Shown here in pieces: positions 50,201 through 57,116 of a stretch of DNA of 59,386 bases. The DNA is from Candidatus Rifleibacteriota bacterium (GTDB taxonomy: Bacteria; Riflebacteria; Ozemobacteria; Ozemobacterales; Ozemobacteraceae). The stretch lies in NCBI GenBank assembly GCA_029565415.1, contig JAKQOH010000156.1:1-59386 (forward strand), written 5' to 3'. A program made the position numbers and the translations under genes. Position 1 is the stretch's first letter; every line of letters begins with the position of its first letter. The notes beneath the pieces are model-generated. The model saw only the letters and a list, made by a program, of their open reading frames with translations, was not told the origin of the DNA and did not search any database.

Positions 50201-51821
50201 CGGCGGTCTTGGCCGATTCGGCCACCACGAGGGGCGTCATTTCATAGCGGGGCCGATACCACTGGGTCGTGCCGGGGGCAACCGCGTAGTCGGCGCTTCC
50301 GAGGATCGTCGCCATCGAAGGCGCGAGAGCCGCAACCTGCGCATCGCTGAGATCCGCCTCGGACGTCATGATGTAGAGGAACCCGTCCCCGTCGACCCCG
50401 ATGTCGTCCACGTCTCCCGATATGATGCCGAGATACTCGGCCGTCGGATTGGTGTTGTTGGTATAGTCGAGTTTATAGATCTCGCCCGTGTCCTTGTAAT
50501 ACTCGTACCCGATACCGCCCGTTCCCCACCAGGAGTCCTGCACCACGAACAGATCCGCCTTCGAGGCGTAGATGAAATCGATGGTGGCGGCCGGGTCGAA
50601 GTTGGAGGAGATGCCGAACGATTTGATCTCGTTCGCCTTGATTCCGCGCGTGTTCAGATAGGCGGCATTGCGGATGTTCGTATGGACGGTGCCGTCACTG
50701 TTCGCCATGTCGATGGTGCGCTCCCCGGATGGGCTGGCGACGCGCAGGGCGGCCTGCTTGGCGTCGGCATACGGGCCGCTCATCAGACCTTTCTGATTGA
50801 AGCCATACCGCCGGCCGAGCGTGGAGGTGACGACCTTCACATTGGCGAGAACCGAGTCGATGGCCACTCCGGGGCCGGAACCGCCCGGAATGCAGTTGTC
50901 GCCACACCCGCGGGCGAAATACTCGGTCCCCCGGACGTCGGTGGCGCTCAGAACGGCTCCGGTCTGTGCCTGGAGAGGGGCGAACGGAGCATCGCTGCCC
51001 TTCATGAGCTTGAGAGAGCGGTCGCGCGTTTCATACACGCGCTTCACGATGCAGGAAAACTTCTGTCTGTCGCTTCCATGATAGGTCGGAACCTGGGTAG
51101 CCAGAACGGTCGGACGGAACCGTCCCGAACCGACCGGGTCTTCACGCCCGTCCAGCTGCTTCCAGGGGTAATCCGGATGCTGGGAAGTGCCATACGCGTA
51201 GTAGGCCATGCCGCCCCAGTGGGAAGGCAGAATGCGCTTCGATGAATCGGTCGGATGGGCGCTTCCCGCCGTTCCGTTCCAGAGGGGGGTGCCGAGGGCA
51301 CCCGAACCCGACGGGTTCAGATACCGCACCGACGTCGGGCCGCCCGCGACCATCGCCCACGAATAACTCGTTCCGTTGATCGCGTAATTCTGCTTCCAGT
51401 AGCTCGACCCATGGACACCCCGCCAGGGCGAGTAGCTGGAAGGGGCAATCAGTTTCAGATAGATGTCCGAATCCGACGGATAATCGGCGGCATTCGGCCG
51501 GTACCCGACGGGAGCCGGCGACCAGCCGGTGTCGCCGGACATGACGGGCGCCTGGAGCATGAAGATGCTCCGCTCCTGACTGACCGCAAGGCCGAAATAG
51601 GTATTGTCTGGATAATACAACTCGGCCTGTGGGGTGACGACGCCGTCATTGGAAGTATGCCGGAGCCGGATGACATAGCCCGGATCAAAATCGGCCGGAG
51701 GCAGGAAGATATAGGCGATGCCGTTATACGAGTCGGAGGCAACGGCAAACGCGGCGGGAGTGCCCGCCAGCCCAAGGAGCAGGGTCAATCCCAGCAGCAC
51801 TCTGGATGTCAGATTCTTCAT
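47298..51821 (-). CDS. very large secreted protein at the end of the minor-pilin operon (PilY1-like position)
   Basis: 1507 residues with signal peptide (LLGLTLLLGLAGTPAAFA). It is low in Lys and rich in Tyr, Asn, Ser, Thr and Pro, as expected for a beta-rich surface protein. Two acidic loops look like calcium sites: DVDDIGVDGDG and HDEDGDGSYSG. At least ten Cys are present, several in close pairs (CGDNC). The C-terminal ~450 residues look like repeated Ig-like or cadherin-like sandwiches (TPPELADLSRG, ASFTVSDNNPRATFGTFEV, RFTVDMPMKVLPGQPQVSMTISATDAHGNKRSLRIPIEVVD). No exact family is recognised. The start at 51821 follows AGGAGGT. Its place after pilV-, pilX- and pilW-like genes suggests a pilus-tip adhesin. 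Confidence 0.8.
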   Translation of the reverse strand: MKNLTSRVLLGLTLLLGLAGTPAAFAVASDSYNGIAYIFLPPADFDPGYVIRLRHTSNDGVVTPQAELYYPDNTYFGLAVSQERSIFMLQAPVMSGDTGWSPAPVGYRPNAADYPSDSDIYLKLIAPSSYSPWRGVHGSSYWKQNYAINGTSYSWAMVAGGPTSVRYLNPSGSGALGTPLWNGTAGSAHPTDSSKRILPSHWGGMAYYAYGTSQHPDYPWKQLDGREDPVGSGRFRPTVLATQVPTYHGSDRQKFSCIVKRVYETRDRSLKLMKGSDAPFAPLQAQTGAVLSATDVRGTEYFARGCGDNCIPGGSGPGVAIDSVLANVKVVTSTLGRRYGFNQKGLMSGPYADAKQAALRVASPSGERTIDMANSDGTVHTNIRNAAYLNTRGIKANEIKSFGISSNFDPAATIDFIYASKADLFVVQDSWWGTGGIGYEYYKDTGEIYKLDYTNNTNPTAEYLGIISGDVDDIGVDGDGFLYIMTSEADLSDAQVAALAPSMATILGSADYAVAPGTTQWYRPRYEMTPLVVAESAKTAGDYRDITYYQSFSKKVNKYPPSAGGGNLAAPTSAGQVSGYYKDQWARKIEWNGTTANLVGNWSQEAKASRDSIIDGELAVINVAKLPAVFNENPGSPKICREDRQPFATLVSEDSSVLLKVEGLKPYITDLSGTTRRDLKPMGSFGAYTNVRLNNLPTTTGEYNHDEDGDGSYSGFPTSLFEADGYQTTIRWYADLVDGTTPQATVISRVAVASAPNVDFSGRLCDWSFTPPHPGNYAVWAELTYNTFNFSGANRPTDLTSSTRPAISEKRLLRVVSASSLNGPPSLISAIKLEPARGDAATAFQNCTAVSDAGYDLPEDEAVENLKISFKAQFLRDANYRTSQDSRLTTYDGMGVWDYDTYHNLYSAAGETPAYAKTSMHVYNFQADGSGYAVSSAFNPGWPKTSSPADVAAADQGTRTDKTRPTANDLKFLRWNLWLENTCTGATIPGQTPPWRGVKLASGDCTGADVTTTANPGEYLITLTLPSSAQGTQRIATPLDPDQYKVRLELIYPRVSWRESSAEEDATKKQYRSIIPDAVPVSAICEKTHPNLPTSDTAIGGSSAFANSSVKAWLIRARDKTPPELADLSRGILHTTGDPIPDVTASFTVSDNNPRATFGTFEVSYQMANPALPRDPTSRSVKQAATTHTAIGKKPDFAEFWRRDDYRIGATYTAQIADYGPTGPFAPTGVLTNWVGMLSYNATGSLNDGFGVDGQNTTHLFGSFTTPLPNGALNTAQRTLERVDNDPPGFRVEIISQNDNRRWVATLTEGVQDATWLPTTVGNLAKSLLEVSCFHLNGTPIGGGATTAEINGCTQYPTAIGTENEAVDAGLLGLDTARMPRVRRSSRLLINVDILENVDYRNLTAATFAITENLEAGGSRSLLPAGVGNLPLEAAYLPNNAPNPQIQSPRARFTVDMPMKVLPGQPQVSMTISATDAHGNKRSLRIPIEVVDSSFDARVLESKENRR

Positions 51822-51871
51822 ACTCGATACCTCCTGGCACACAGCCTCGGCTCGGCTTCTCGCAGAGCGGG

Positions 51872-52807
51872 TTATTTCATCAGGTCCGAACGAAACAGCT
51901 TTTGAACGAGATCGGCGGCCGCCTGGCCGACGTTGTGTTTCTTGTATACCTCGCCGACGACGGCCGGCGTGATGTCGAGGCCGCCCTCGAGGACAAACCG
52001 CGTGAGCCGCGCATCATTGCAGTGATACAGTTGGGACATCTCACCCGTGGTCCACTGGTACAACCGGCTCAGCAGGGAATACTCGATATCGCTGCCGGCG
52101 GCGGGCTTGGGCGGCCTGGCCGGATCGAGCAGCTCGGAAAGCGGATTCCCCTCGATGAAGGCCTGCGACGGGTGCTGAAACCGGAAGGCGGTGGCGCTGT
52201 TGAACACGAACGACAGCTTCTCCCGCTTTGTCACGGTGGCGACGGCAGCCTGCACGTCATCGAGAATCAGCTTGAAGACCCTCTCTGTTTCACGGACCGG
52301 AAGCTGATCCGTGTGTTTTGCCTCGCTGTTCAGCTTCTCCAATTCGGACTCCTTGAACGACAGCTTCGAGCGGATCGAAAGAATATTCTGGCGATGGGCC
52401 TGTTCGAGCTCTCGCCTCTTATTACTATACTCTTCCGTCTGGGTACCCGGGGAAGACTGATCCTGGGCCTTTTCGCGCGAATCACGCTCCCGGTTCAGAG
52501 CGTGAAGGCTGCTGATGAACTGCTGATTCGCCTCGGCAATCTCTTTCTTGATCTGATCGACTTCCTGGATCAGTTGCTTCCTCTGGCTTTCGGTCTCGGC
52601 CGAGGCCTGGTTGGCGAGACCGGCCCCATTGGGAAGGGCGGCCCCATGGAATCGCCCCGTCGAGGTGTCCAGGTGGGCCATCAGCGGGTGCAGCATCACG
52701 GCCATGGCGACGTTGCAGTGGCCGATCTGTGGGACCGTCTCGGCGGCGGAGAGGGCGGGGGTGAACAGGGTCAGGACGGCGAGGAGTCGGAACAGGCGGG
52801 TCAGCAT
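51872..52807 (-). CDS. OmpH/Skp-like periplasmic coiled-coil protein
   Basis: 311 residues, signal peptide (LLAVLTLFTPALSAA). Start of mature part IGHCNVAMAVMLHPLMAHLD resembles the first strand and helix of OmpH/Skp chaperones. A coiled coil of about 130 residues follows (QRKQLIQEVDQIKKEIAEANQQF to SELEKLNSEAK), then FVFNSATAF and the region near residue 190 like the returning strand of Skp, plus a ~100-residue extra domain at the C-terminus. It may chaperone or tether the very large secreted protein encoded next to it. GGAGG precedes ATG. Confidence 0.7.
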   Translation of the reverse strand: MLTRLFRLLAVLTLFTPALSAAETVPQIGHCNVAMAVMLHPLMAHLDTSTGRFHGAALPNGAGLANQASAETESQRKQLIQEVDQIKKEIAEANQQFISSLHALNRERDSREKAQDQSSPGTQTEEYSNKRRELEQAHRQNILSIRSKLSFKESELEKLNSEAKHTDQLPVRETERVFKLILDDVQAAVATVTKREKLSFVFNSATAFRFQHPSQAFIEGNPLSELLDPARPPKPAAGSDIEYSLLSRLYQWTTGEMSQLYHCNDARLTRFVLEGGLDITPAVVGEVYKKHNVGQAAADLVQKLFRSDLMK

Positions 52808-52840
52808 CTCGGGCCTCCGGGGAAGAGATTGGCGGACCGG

Positions 52841-53614
52841 CTATCTCAGCTGCCAGTCCGGGTCTGCGGTCGATTCATGAGGGATGGCGGGAACATTCGG
52901 CGGGGTCACCACGCGTTCGTTGCGTTTCGTGTTTCCCCGGGGCCAGGCGCAGGAGATGTCGACGATGATCGGGGTGAGCGAGGCCGTCGTGGCCGAAATG
53001 CCGATGCCGACCGACTCGACATCCGTGACAAGTTCGACGCTTTCCATCAGGGTCGTCCGTGCGCTTGGCACCTGGCTTTCATTGATATCCTTGATGAAGT
53101 TCGGGCCTCCGGTCGTTGGAATGCTGCGCTGGTACCGGTGGTACAACAGCCGCCCGTCGGCCGTCAGGGAATAGACGTGGTAATTCAGAACGGCGTTCAC
53201 GTTCATCGGCCCACCCGACTGTTCCGGGATGGATTCTGTAAACCTCAGGAACTGGGTGCCCGGACTCCCCCGTCCCGAGACCGTCCTGGCGCGGTTGGCG
53301 GGAATGAGGGGCGTGCTCGCGTAATGCACCTTGAAGTCATCGATGTCGTTCTCGATGATCGTTCCCGGGAACACGATCGTCGAAGGGTAGCTGCTTCGCG
53401 CCAGGGTGTTCGAGATGTGCCGCGAGGCATTGCGCAGTTCGGAAACGGTTTTCTGGAGCCACAGGCCCTGTGCGCCCACTTGCTGGCCACCCCGGAAGAC
53501 GCTGAACAGGCCGATCATGAACATCGAAAGGATGCCGGCGGCGATCAGGACTTCCATCAGCGTGAAGCCGGAAGGGGAACGGCCGCAACGCAGGCGTTCA
53601 GCGGATGTTGTCAC
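52841..53614 (-). CDS. minor pseudopilin / PilW-like prepilin
   Basis: 257 residues with a class III prepilin signal: GFTLMEVLIAAGILSMFMIGLF, cleaved after the Gly, with Glu at +5. The globular part of ~215 residues has Cys near the end (SCAWPRG). Its start is a GTG inside the end of the PilX-like gene (17-base overlap). Placement after pilV- and pilX-like genes and before the large secreted protein matches the minor-pilin cluster pilV-pilW-pilX-pilY1, with the W and X order exchanged. Confidence 0.85.
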   Translation of the reverse strand: MTTSAERLRCGRSPSGFTLMEVLIAAGILSMFMIGLFSVFRGGQQVGAQGLWLQKTVSELRNASRHISNTLARSSYPSTIVFPGTIIENDIDDFKVHYASTPLIPANRARTVSGRGSPGTQFLRFTESIPEQSGGPMNVNAVLNYHVYSLTADGRLLYHRYQRSIPTTGGPNFIKDINESQVPSARTTLMESVELVTDVESVGIGISATTASLTPIIVDISCAWPRGNTKRNERVVTPPNVPAIPHESTADPDWQLR

Positions 53615-54281
53615 GGGATACGCGCACCGTCCTTTTCAACGTTTCATCCCACGTTTCGCCGCGGGCGCTCACGATCGAGGCATTCACCGAGATTTCGACG
53701 ATGCTCTGGTTGTTCACGATGGCGGCGCTCTGGTCGACTGTGTTGTTTGCCGCGATGCCGACCGTGGGGACCGTGTATCCCCCGGTGAACCGCTCGCGCA
53801 TCAGGCCGGCCGCTGCGGGGGGAGGGGAGACGAAGCTCATGCAGCCGTTCACCTGGCCGTTTTCCAGGGTAACCCCGGAAACCAGGTCTTCGGTGTAGGC
53901 CTGCAGCCAGGCGGTCGAGTTGGACTTCGTGAAGCCGGGGGTGAAGAAACCGTTCGGCGAGAACTCGCCGGAGCGGTACAGAAAGGCGGGACCGGGATTC
54001 GTCGCACTGATGGGCCGAGAAAAATCGAACAAGGGATTACGGCCCTGCGCCATGCATATGGCGTCATATAATTCCCGGTGGAGATACTTCGTCTTCAGGA
54101 GGGCGTGCTCCATGCCGGCCCGGGCGACGAAATGCGCCTGGAGCTGGTTGTAGCTCGTCAGGTTCTGGCGGCTCGTCTGGCGGGTGGCCTTGACCAGCGC
54201 CGTTCCGATGATCGCGAGAACCGTCGCGAACAGCAATACGAGAGGAATGGCCATGCCCCGGGTCGGATGTCTGGCATTCAT
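53598..54281 (-). CDS. PilX/GspK-like minor pilin
   Basis: 227 residues. The N-terminus RGMAIPLVLLFATVLAIIGTALVKATRQTSR is the hydrophobic helix of PilX/GspK pilins, which lack Glu at +5, followed by HFVARAGMEHALL, the usual segment after the helix. GAGGTGATCCC precedes the ATG. It is 9 bases after the PilV-like gene and overlaps the PilW-like gene. Such pilins form the tip complex that starts pilus assembly. Confidence 0.8.
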   Translation of the reverse strand: MNARHPTRGMAIPLVLLFATVLAIIGTALVKATRQTSRQNLTSYNQLQAHFVARAGMEHALLKTKYLHRELYDAICMAQGRNPLFDFSRPISATNPGPAFLYRSGEFSPNGFFTPGFTKSNSTAWLQAYTEDLVSGVTLENGQVNGCMSFVSPPPAAAGLMRERFTGGYTVPTVGIAANNTVDQSAAIVNNQSIVEISVNASIVSARGETWDETLKRTVRVSRDNIR

Positions 54282-54290
54282 GGGATCACC

Positions 54291-55061
54291 TCAGTCCACC
54301 CTGGAAAGATGCGCTTTTGCCGTGTAGATCGTGATGGCGCGCTCGATGCCGCGCGGCATCTGCCACTTGACCCGCAGCAGAAGCCGCTTCATGACACAGT
54401 AATCCCCGGCCGGCCCAGCGGGGGACCCCAGATCGCGGGCCGACTGGGTGATGACGGCCGGAAGGGAGTAGGCATACGGGCTCTGGGCCGGGGCCGCCAT
54501 GAAGAGATCCCCTGGGGTCGTCGTATACCAGACCTGGCGGCCCTGGGCATCGACGGCGTTTTCATACAGGGGCCGGGGGCGATACCGGAAACTCAGATCT
54601 GTGGCCAGGTTCAGCGGATTGTTCCCGGAGATGGGGAATACGAATAGTTTGACTTTATACCGGATTCCGCGTTCGTCGATGGTCTCCCCGCAGGTGCTGC
54701 GATCCGTCGTGTTGCCGAACTGGGCCAGGAAGGTCGACTCGTCGTACCCGGGAACGTCGGCCATCAGTCCGACATTCGGCTCGGCATTGCTCTCGCCGAT
54801 GTCGGAAACGGCGGCGGGATTGACCTGGATGCTCTCGAAGGGGACGGAGTCGAGGGCTGTATTGAGAATGTTCCGGGCGATCGTCTGGGCCGAGATATAC
54901 GAGTTGGTGATGTCGGTGTCGGCTGTTCCGGTACTGATGACGCCGAAAATCGGCAGGAACGCGAAGGCCAGAATCAGCATCGCCGTGAGGATCTCGAGCA
55001 GCGTCACCCCGCGGTGCGATGCTCTTCCGCCGCGGATCTGCAATTGATGCAAGACGAACAT
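54291..55061 (-). CDS. PilV/GspI-like minor prepilin
   Basis: 256 residues. Prepilin signal HRGVTLLEILTAMLILAFAFLPIFG (cleavage after Gly, Glu at +5). It heads the operon of three pilins, an OmpH-like protein and the large secreted protein. The ATG at 55061 follows TATACT by 6 bases with AGGGGA between, so the message is predicted leaderless. Longer versions beginning upstream would run through the promoter and are not supported. Confidence 0.82.
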   Translation of the reverse strand: MFVLHQLQIRGGRASHRGVTLLEILTAMLILAFAFLPIFGVISTGTADTDITNSYISAQTIARNILNTALDSVPFESIQVNPAAVSDIGESNAEPNVGLMADVPGYDESTFLAQFGNTTDRSTCGETIDERGIRYKVKLFVFPISGNNPLNLATDLSFRYRPRPLYENAVDAQGRQVWYTTTPGDLFMAAPAQSPYAYSLPAVITQSARDLGSPAGPAGDYCVMKRLLLRVKWQMPRGIERAITIYTAKAHLSRVD

Positions 55062-55067
55062 TCCCCT

Positions 55068-55073
55068 AGTATA
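55068..55073 (-). promoter_or_regulatory. extended -10 box (TGGTATACT) of the minor-pilin operon; predicted leaderless
   Basis: On the minus strand TG-G-TATACT is followed by AGGGGA and ATG. The TG extension can replace a -35 box, and none is seen. Confidence 0.55.
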
Positions 55074-55179
55074 CCATACGCTCTGAGAAAACACGGTACA
55101 GAATGCCTCTGGGATCAGAAATCCGGCCTCCGGCACCGGGTGGTTTACATAATACATTTCATCGATCTGAGAAAGAAGA

Positions 55180-55208
55180 TTGACATTCGGGGTAGAAGGT
55201 GGTATCCT
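55180..55208 (+). promoter_or_regulatory. promoter of the tRNA cluster
   Basis: Consensus TTGACA (55180-55185), 17-base spacer, TATCCT (55203-55208). Transcription would start near 55215, a few bases before tRNA-Leu. Confidence 0.8.
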
Positions 55209-55221
55209 CACACTACATTCC

Positions 55222-55305
55222 GCCGGGATGGCGGAATAGGCAGACGCACCGGACTTAAAATCCGGTGGGGTAATACCCGTGCCGGTTCAACCCCGGCTCC
55301 CGGCA
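55222..55305 (+). tRNA. tRNA-Leu (anticodon TAA)
   Basis: 84 bases. Acceptor GCCGGGA/TCCCGGC with discriminator A; anticodon stem CCGGA/TCCGG around loop CTTAAAA; long variable arm; T loop GTTCAACCCC. CCA is not encoded. Confidence 0.95.
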
Positions 55306-55315
55306 CTGTATACGA

Positions 55316-55389
<74 letters not shown>

Positions 55390-55400
55390 CCGATTGAACA

Positions 55401-55432
55401 AGGGTCGGCTGGCTCATTAGCCGGCCCTTCTT
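55401..55432 (+). terminator. hairpin between the two CAT tRNAs
   Basis: 10-base stem AGGGTCGGCT/AGCCGGCCCT with one G-T pair and an 8-base loop, followed by TCTTC. Could be a weak terminator or processing signal. Confidence 0.5.
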
Positions 55433-55435
55433 CAT

Positions 55436-55509
55436 GGCAGGGTAGCTCAGTTGGTCAGAGCACACGGTTCATACCCGTGTTGTCGAGGGTTCGACTCCCT
55501 CCCCTGCTA
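55436..55509 (+). tRNA. tRNA with anticodon CAT, probably elongator tRNA-Met
   Basis: 74 bases. Acceptor GGCAGGG/CCCTGCT (with a G-T closing pair), D arm TAGCTCAGTTGGTCAGAGCA, anticodon stem CACGG/CCGTG around TTCATAC, T arm GAGGGTTCGACTCCCTC, discriminator A. It could instead be the tRNA-Ile read as AUA after lysidine modification; the body resembles the elongator. It borders the integrated element and is the likely attachment site. Confidence 0.88.
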
Positions 55510-55544
55510 CCGCAGGACGTTACAAGAACGTCCGACACTCTCCG

Positions 55545-55571
55545 AAAACCCGCCTAACCAGCGGGTTTTTT
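55545..55571 (+). terminator. intrinsic terminator after the tRNA cluster
   Basis: 9-base perfect stem AAAACCCGC/GCGGGTTTT with a 7-base loop, ending in six T. Confidence 0.85.
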
Positions 55572-55615
55572 CATTCTCACCGCCTTATATCGTCCGTTTT
55601 GAACCCTTGTCATCC

Positions 55616-55644
55616 GGGGGTAAGCGGGGGTAGTTTTAGGGGTA
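55616..55644 (+). repeat. three GGGGTA repeats before the integrase gene
   Basis: GGGGGTA at 55616 and 55626 and GGGGTA at 55639, spaced 10 and 13 bases. The spacing near one helical turn suggests binding sites for the integrase or excisionase, or part of the attachment arm region. Confidence 0.5.
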
Positions 55645-55674
55645 GGTGGCCAAAGTGAGAAAGGAGATACCCCC

Positions 55675-56883
55675 ATGTCGCTAACCGATGCTCTGATCCG
55701 GGTTACCAAGGTGGCCGATAAGGAAAAGAAGTTTTTCGACGGTGGCGGGCTGTTTCTTCTGGTTACCCCCACCGGCGGGAAATGGTGGCGGCTGAAATAC
55801 CGTTTTGCCGGCAAGGAAAAACTTCTTTCCCTGGGGACTTACCCCGACACTTCCCTAAAAGACGCGCGGGAACGCCGGGACGAAGCGAAGAGGCTACTTG
55901 CTTCCGGCGTCGATCCGTCCGAACATCGGAAGGCTTCAAAGATCGAAGCCATTACGCGCGGGGTAAATACCTTCCAGGCCGTCGCCCTCGAATGGTTCGA
56001 GGTGAAGCGGTCCGGGTGGAAGCCCGGCCATGCAAAACACATCATGACCTACTTCACGACGGACGTATTCCCGTGGATGGGGAACCGGCCAATAGCAGAG
56101 ATAACCCCGCCGGAACTCTTGCGTGTTGTCCGCCGGGTTGAAAAGAGGGCGATACCGACGGCTCACCGTGTGCTGGGGGTATGCGGTGAGGTGTTCCGGT
56201 ATGCCATCGTGAACGGCGGCCGGGCTGATCGTGACCCGTCGGCCGACTTGCGCGGGCAGTTGAAGCCGAAGCCCAAAGAGAAGAACAGGGCTTCAGTCAC
56301 TAACCCGGACAAGGTGGGGGAACTTCTTCGGACTCTCGACAATTACGCCGGCGGCTTCCATGTCCGGTGTGCCTTGCGTCTTGCGCCGTATTTATTTTGC
56401 CGGCCGGGGGAGCTGGTGGCGGCCGAATGGAAGGATATTGACCTAGAGAAGAGGGAATGGACCTTCCAAGCGTCAAAAGTGGATATCCCCCATATCGTCC
56501 CTCTCTCAAGTCAGGCGGTGGAGATATTACAGGAACTTCACCACATGACCGGGGGAAGCCGCTACGTGTTCGCGCAAGCGTTCAATTTTGACAAGCACAT
56601 CAGCACGGACACGGTGCGGCTTGCTATTCGGTCGTGCGGCGTTCCGAGGGAACTGTTTACTACTCACGGGACGCGGGCCATGGCTCGAACGCTTCTTCAT
56701 GAAGTCTTGCATTTCAAGCCCGAAGTGATCGAGCGGGCGCTTTCTCATGAAGTGAAGGACCCGAACGGCCGGGCCTATAACCGGACCATGTTCCTCGACG
56801 ACCGCCGGCGGATGATGCAGGAATGGGCGGACTATCTCGACGGCCTGAAAACCGGGAATATCCGACTCGGCAAGGTGGCGTGA
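55675..56883 (+). CDS. int: tyrosine recombinase, P4/DUF4102-type integrase
   Basis: 402 residues. N-terminal DUF4102 arm-binding domain (LTDALIRVTKVADKEKKFFDGGGLFLLV, WWRLKYRF, LSLGTYPDTSLKDAR), a core-binding helical domain (~95-190) and the catalytic domain. Catalytic residues: Arg in FCRPGELVAAEW (~242), HGTR (His and second Arg, ~330), a late His in LSHEV, and the Tyr in AYNRTMFLDDRRRMMQEWADYL (~368). All are present, so it should be active. AAGGAG lies before the ATG. It catalyses integration and excision at the tRNA. Confidence 0.95.
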   Translation: MSLTDALIRVTKVADKEKKFFDGGGLFLLVTPTGGKWWRLKYRFAGKEKLLSLGTYPDTSLKDARERRDEAKRLLASGVDPSEHRKASKIEAITRGVNTFQAVALEWFEVKRSGWKPGHAKHIMTYFTTDVFPWMGNRPIAEITPPELLRVVRRVEKRAIPTAHRVLGVCGEVFRYAIVNGGRADRDPSADLRGQLKPKPKEKNRASVTNPDKVGELLRTLDNYAGGFHVRCALRLAPYLFCRPGELVAAEWKDIDLEKREWTFQASKVDIPHIVPLSSQAVEILQELHHMTGGSRYVFAQAFNFDKHISTDTVRLAIRSCGVPRELFTTHGTRAMARTLLHEVLHFKPEVIERALSHEVKDPNGRAYNRTMFLDDRRRMMQEWADYLDGLKTGNIRLGKVA

Positions 56884-57050
56884 CCGGTAAGGTGCTCAAG
56901 GTGCTCAAGGTGCTCACGTTTTTTGGGGCTGCGCAACTGCTCGTCCGCCGGGCCGTCGATCTTCTGGAAGAAGAGGACATGCAAAGGCGGCGGGGAGTCT
57001 GGGGAAGCCTGCCGCCGGCCACAGAGCCCACGACCGAGGCGGAGCCCTGA
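56880..57050 (+). CDS. small protein, function unknown
   Basis: 56 residues from a GTG that overlaps the integrase stop (GTGA). The first 12 residues contain three copies of Lys-Val-Leu, coded by three nearly perfect copies of a 9-base unit (GTGCTCAAG). The rest is a short helix (QLLVRRAVDLLEEEDMQ) and a Pro/Glu tail. No family recognised; expression is plausible only by coupling to the integrase. Confidence 0.4.
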   Translation: MTGKVLKVLKVLTFFGAAQLLVRRAVDLLEEEDMQRRRGVWGSLPPATEPTTEAEP

Positions 57051-57116
57051 ATCATTACCCGGCGCCGGGGGCTTCTCTCCCGGCGCTCACTTGGATCTCG
57101 GGGGGAGGTGGGAAGC

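Noticed and set aside
47388..51245. 1285-residue open frame on the plus strand opposite the large secreted protein
   Set aside because: Shadow frame caused by GC-rich codons; Arg/Gly/Val/Asp-rich, no signal peptide or domain, and the minus-strand gene has a ribosome site, a signal peptide and operon context.
55062..55211. Longer start for the PilV-like gene
   Set aside because: The extension runs through the -10 box and the tRNA promoter region, and would put 60 residues before the prepilin signal.
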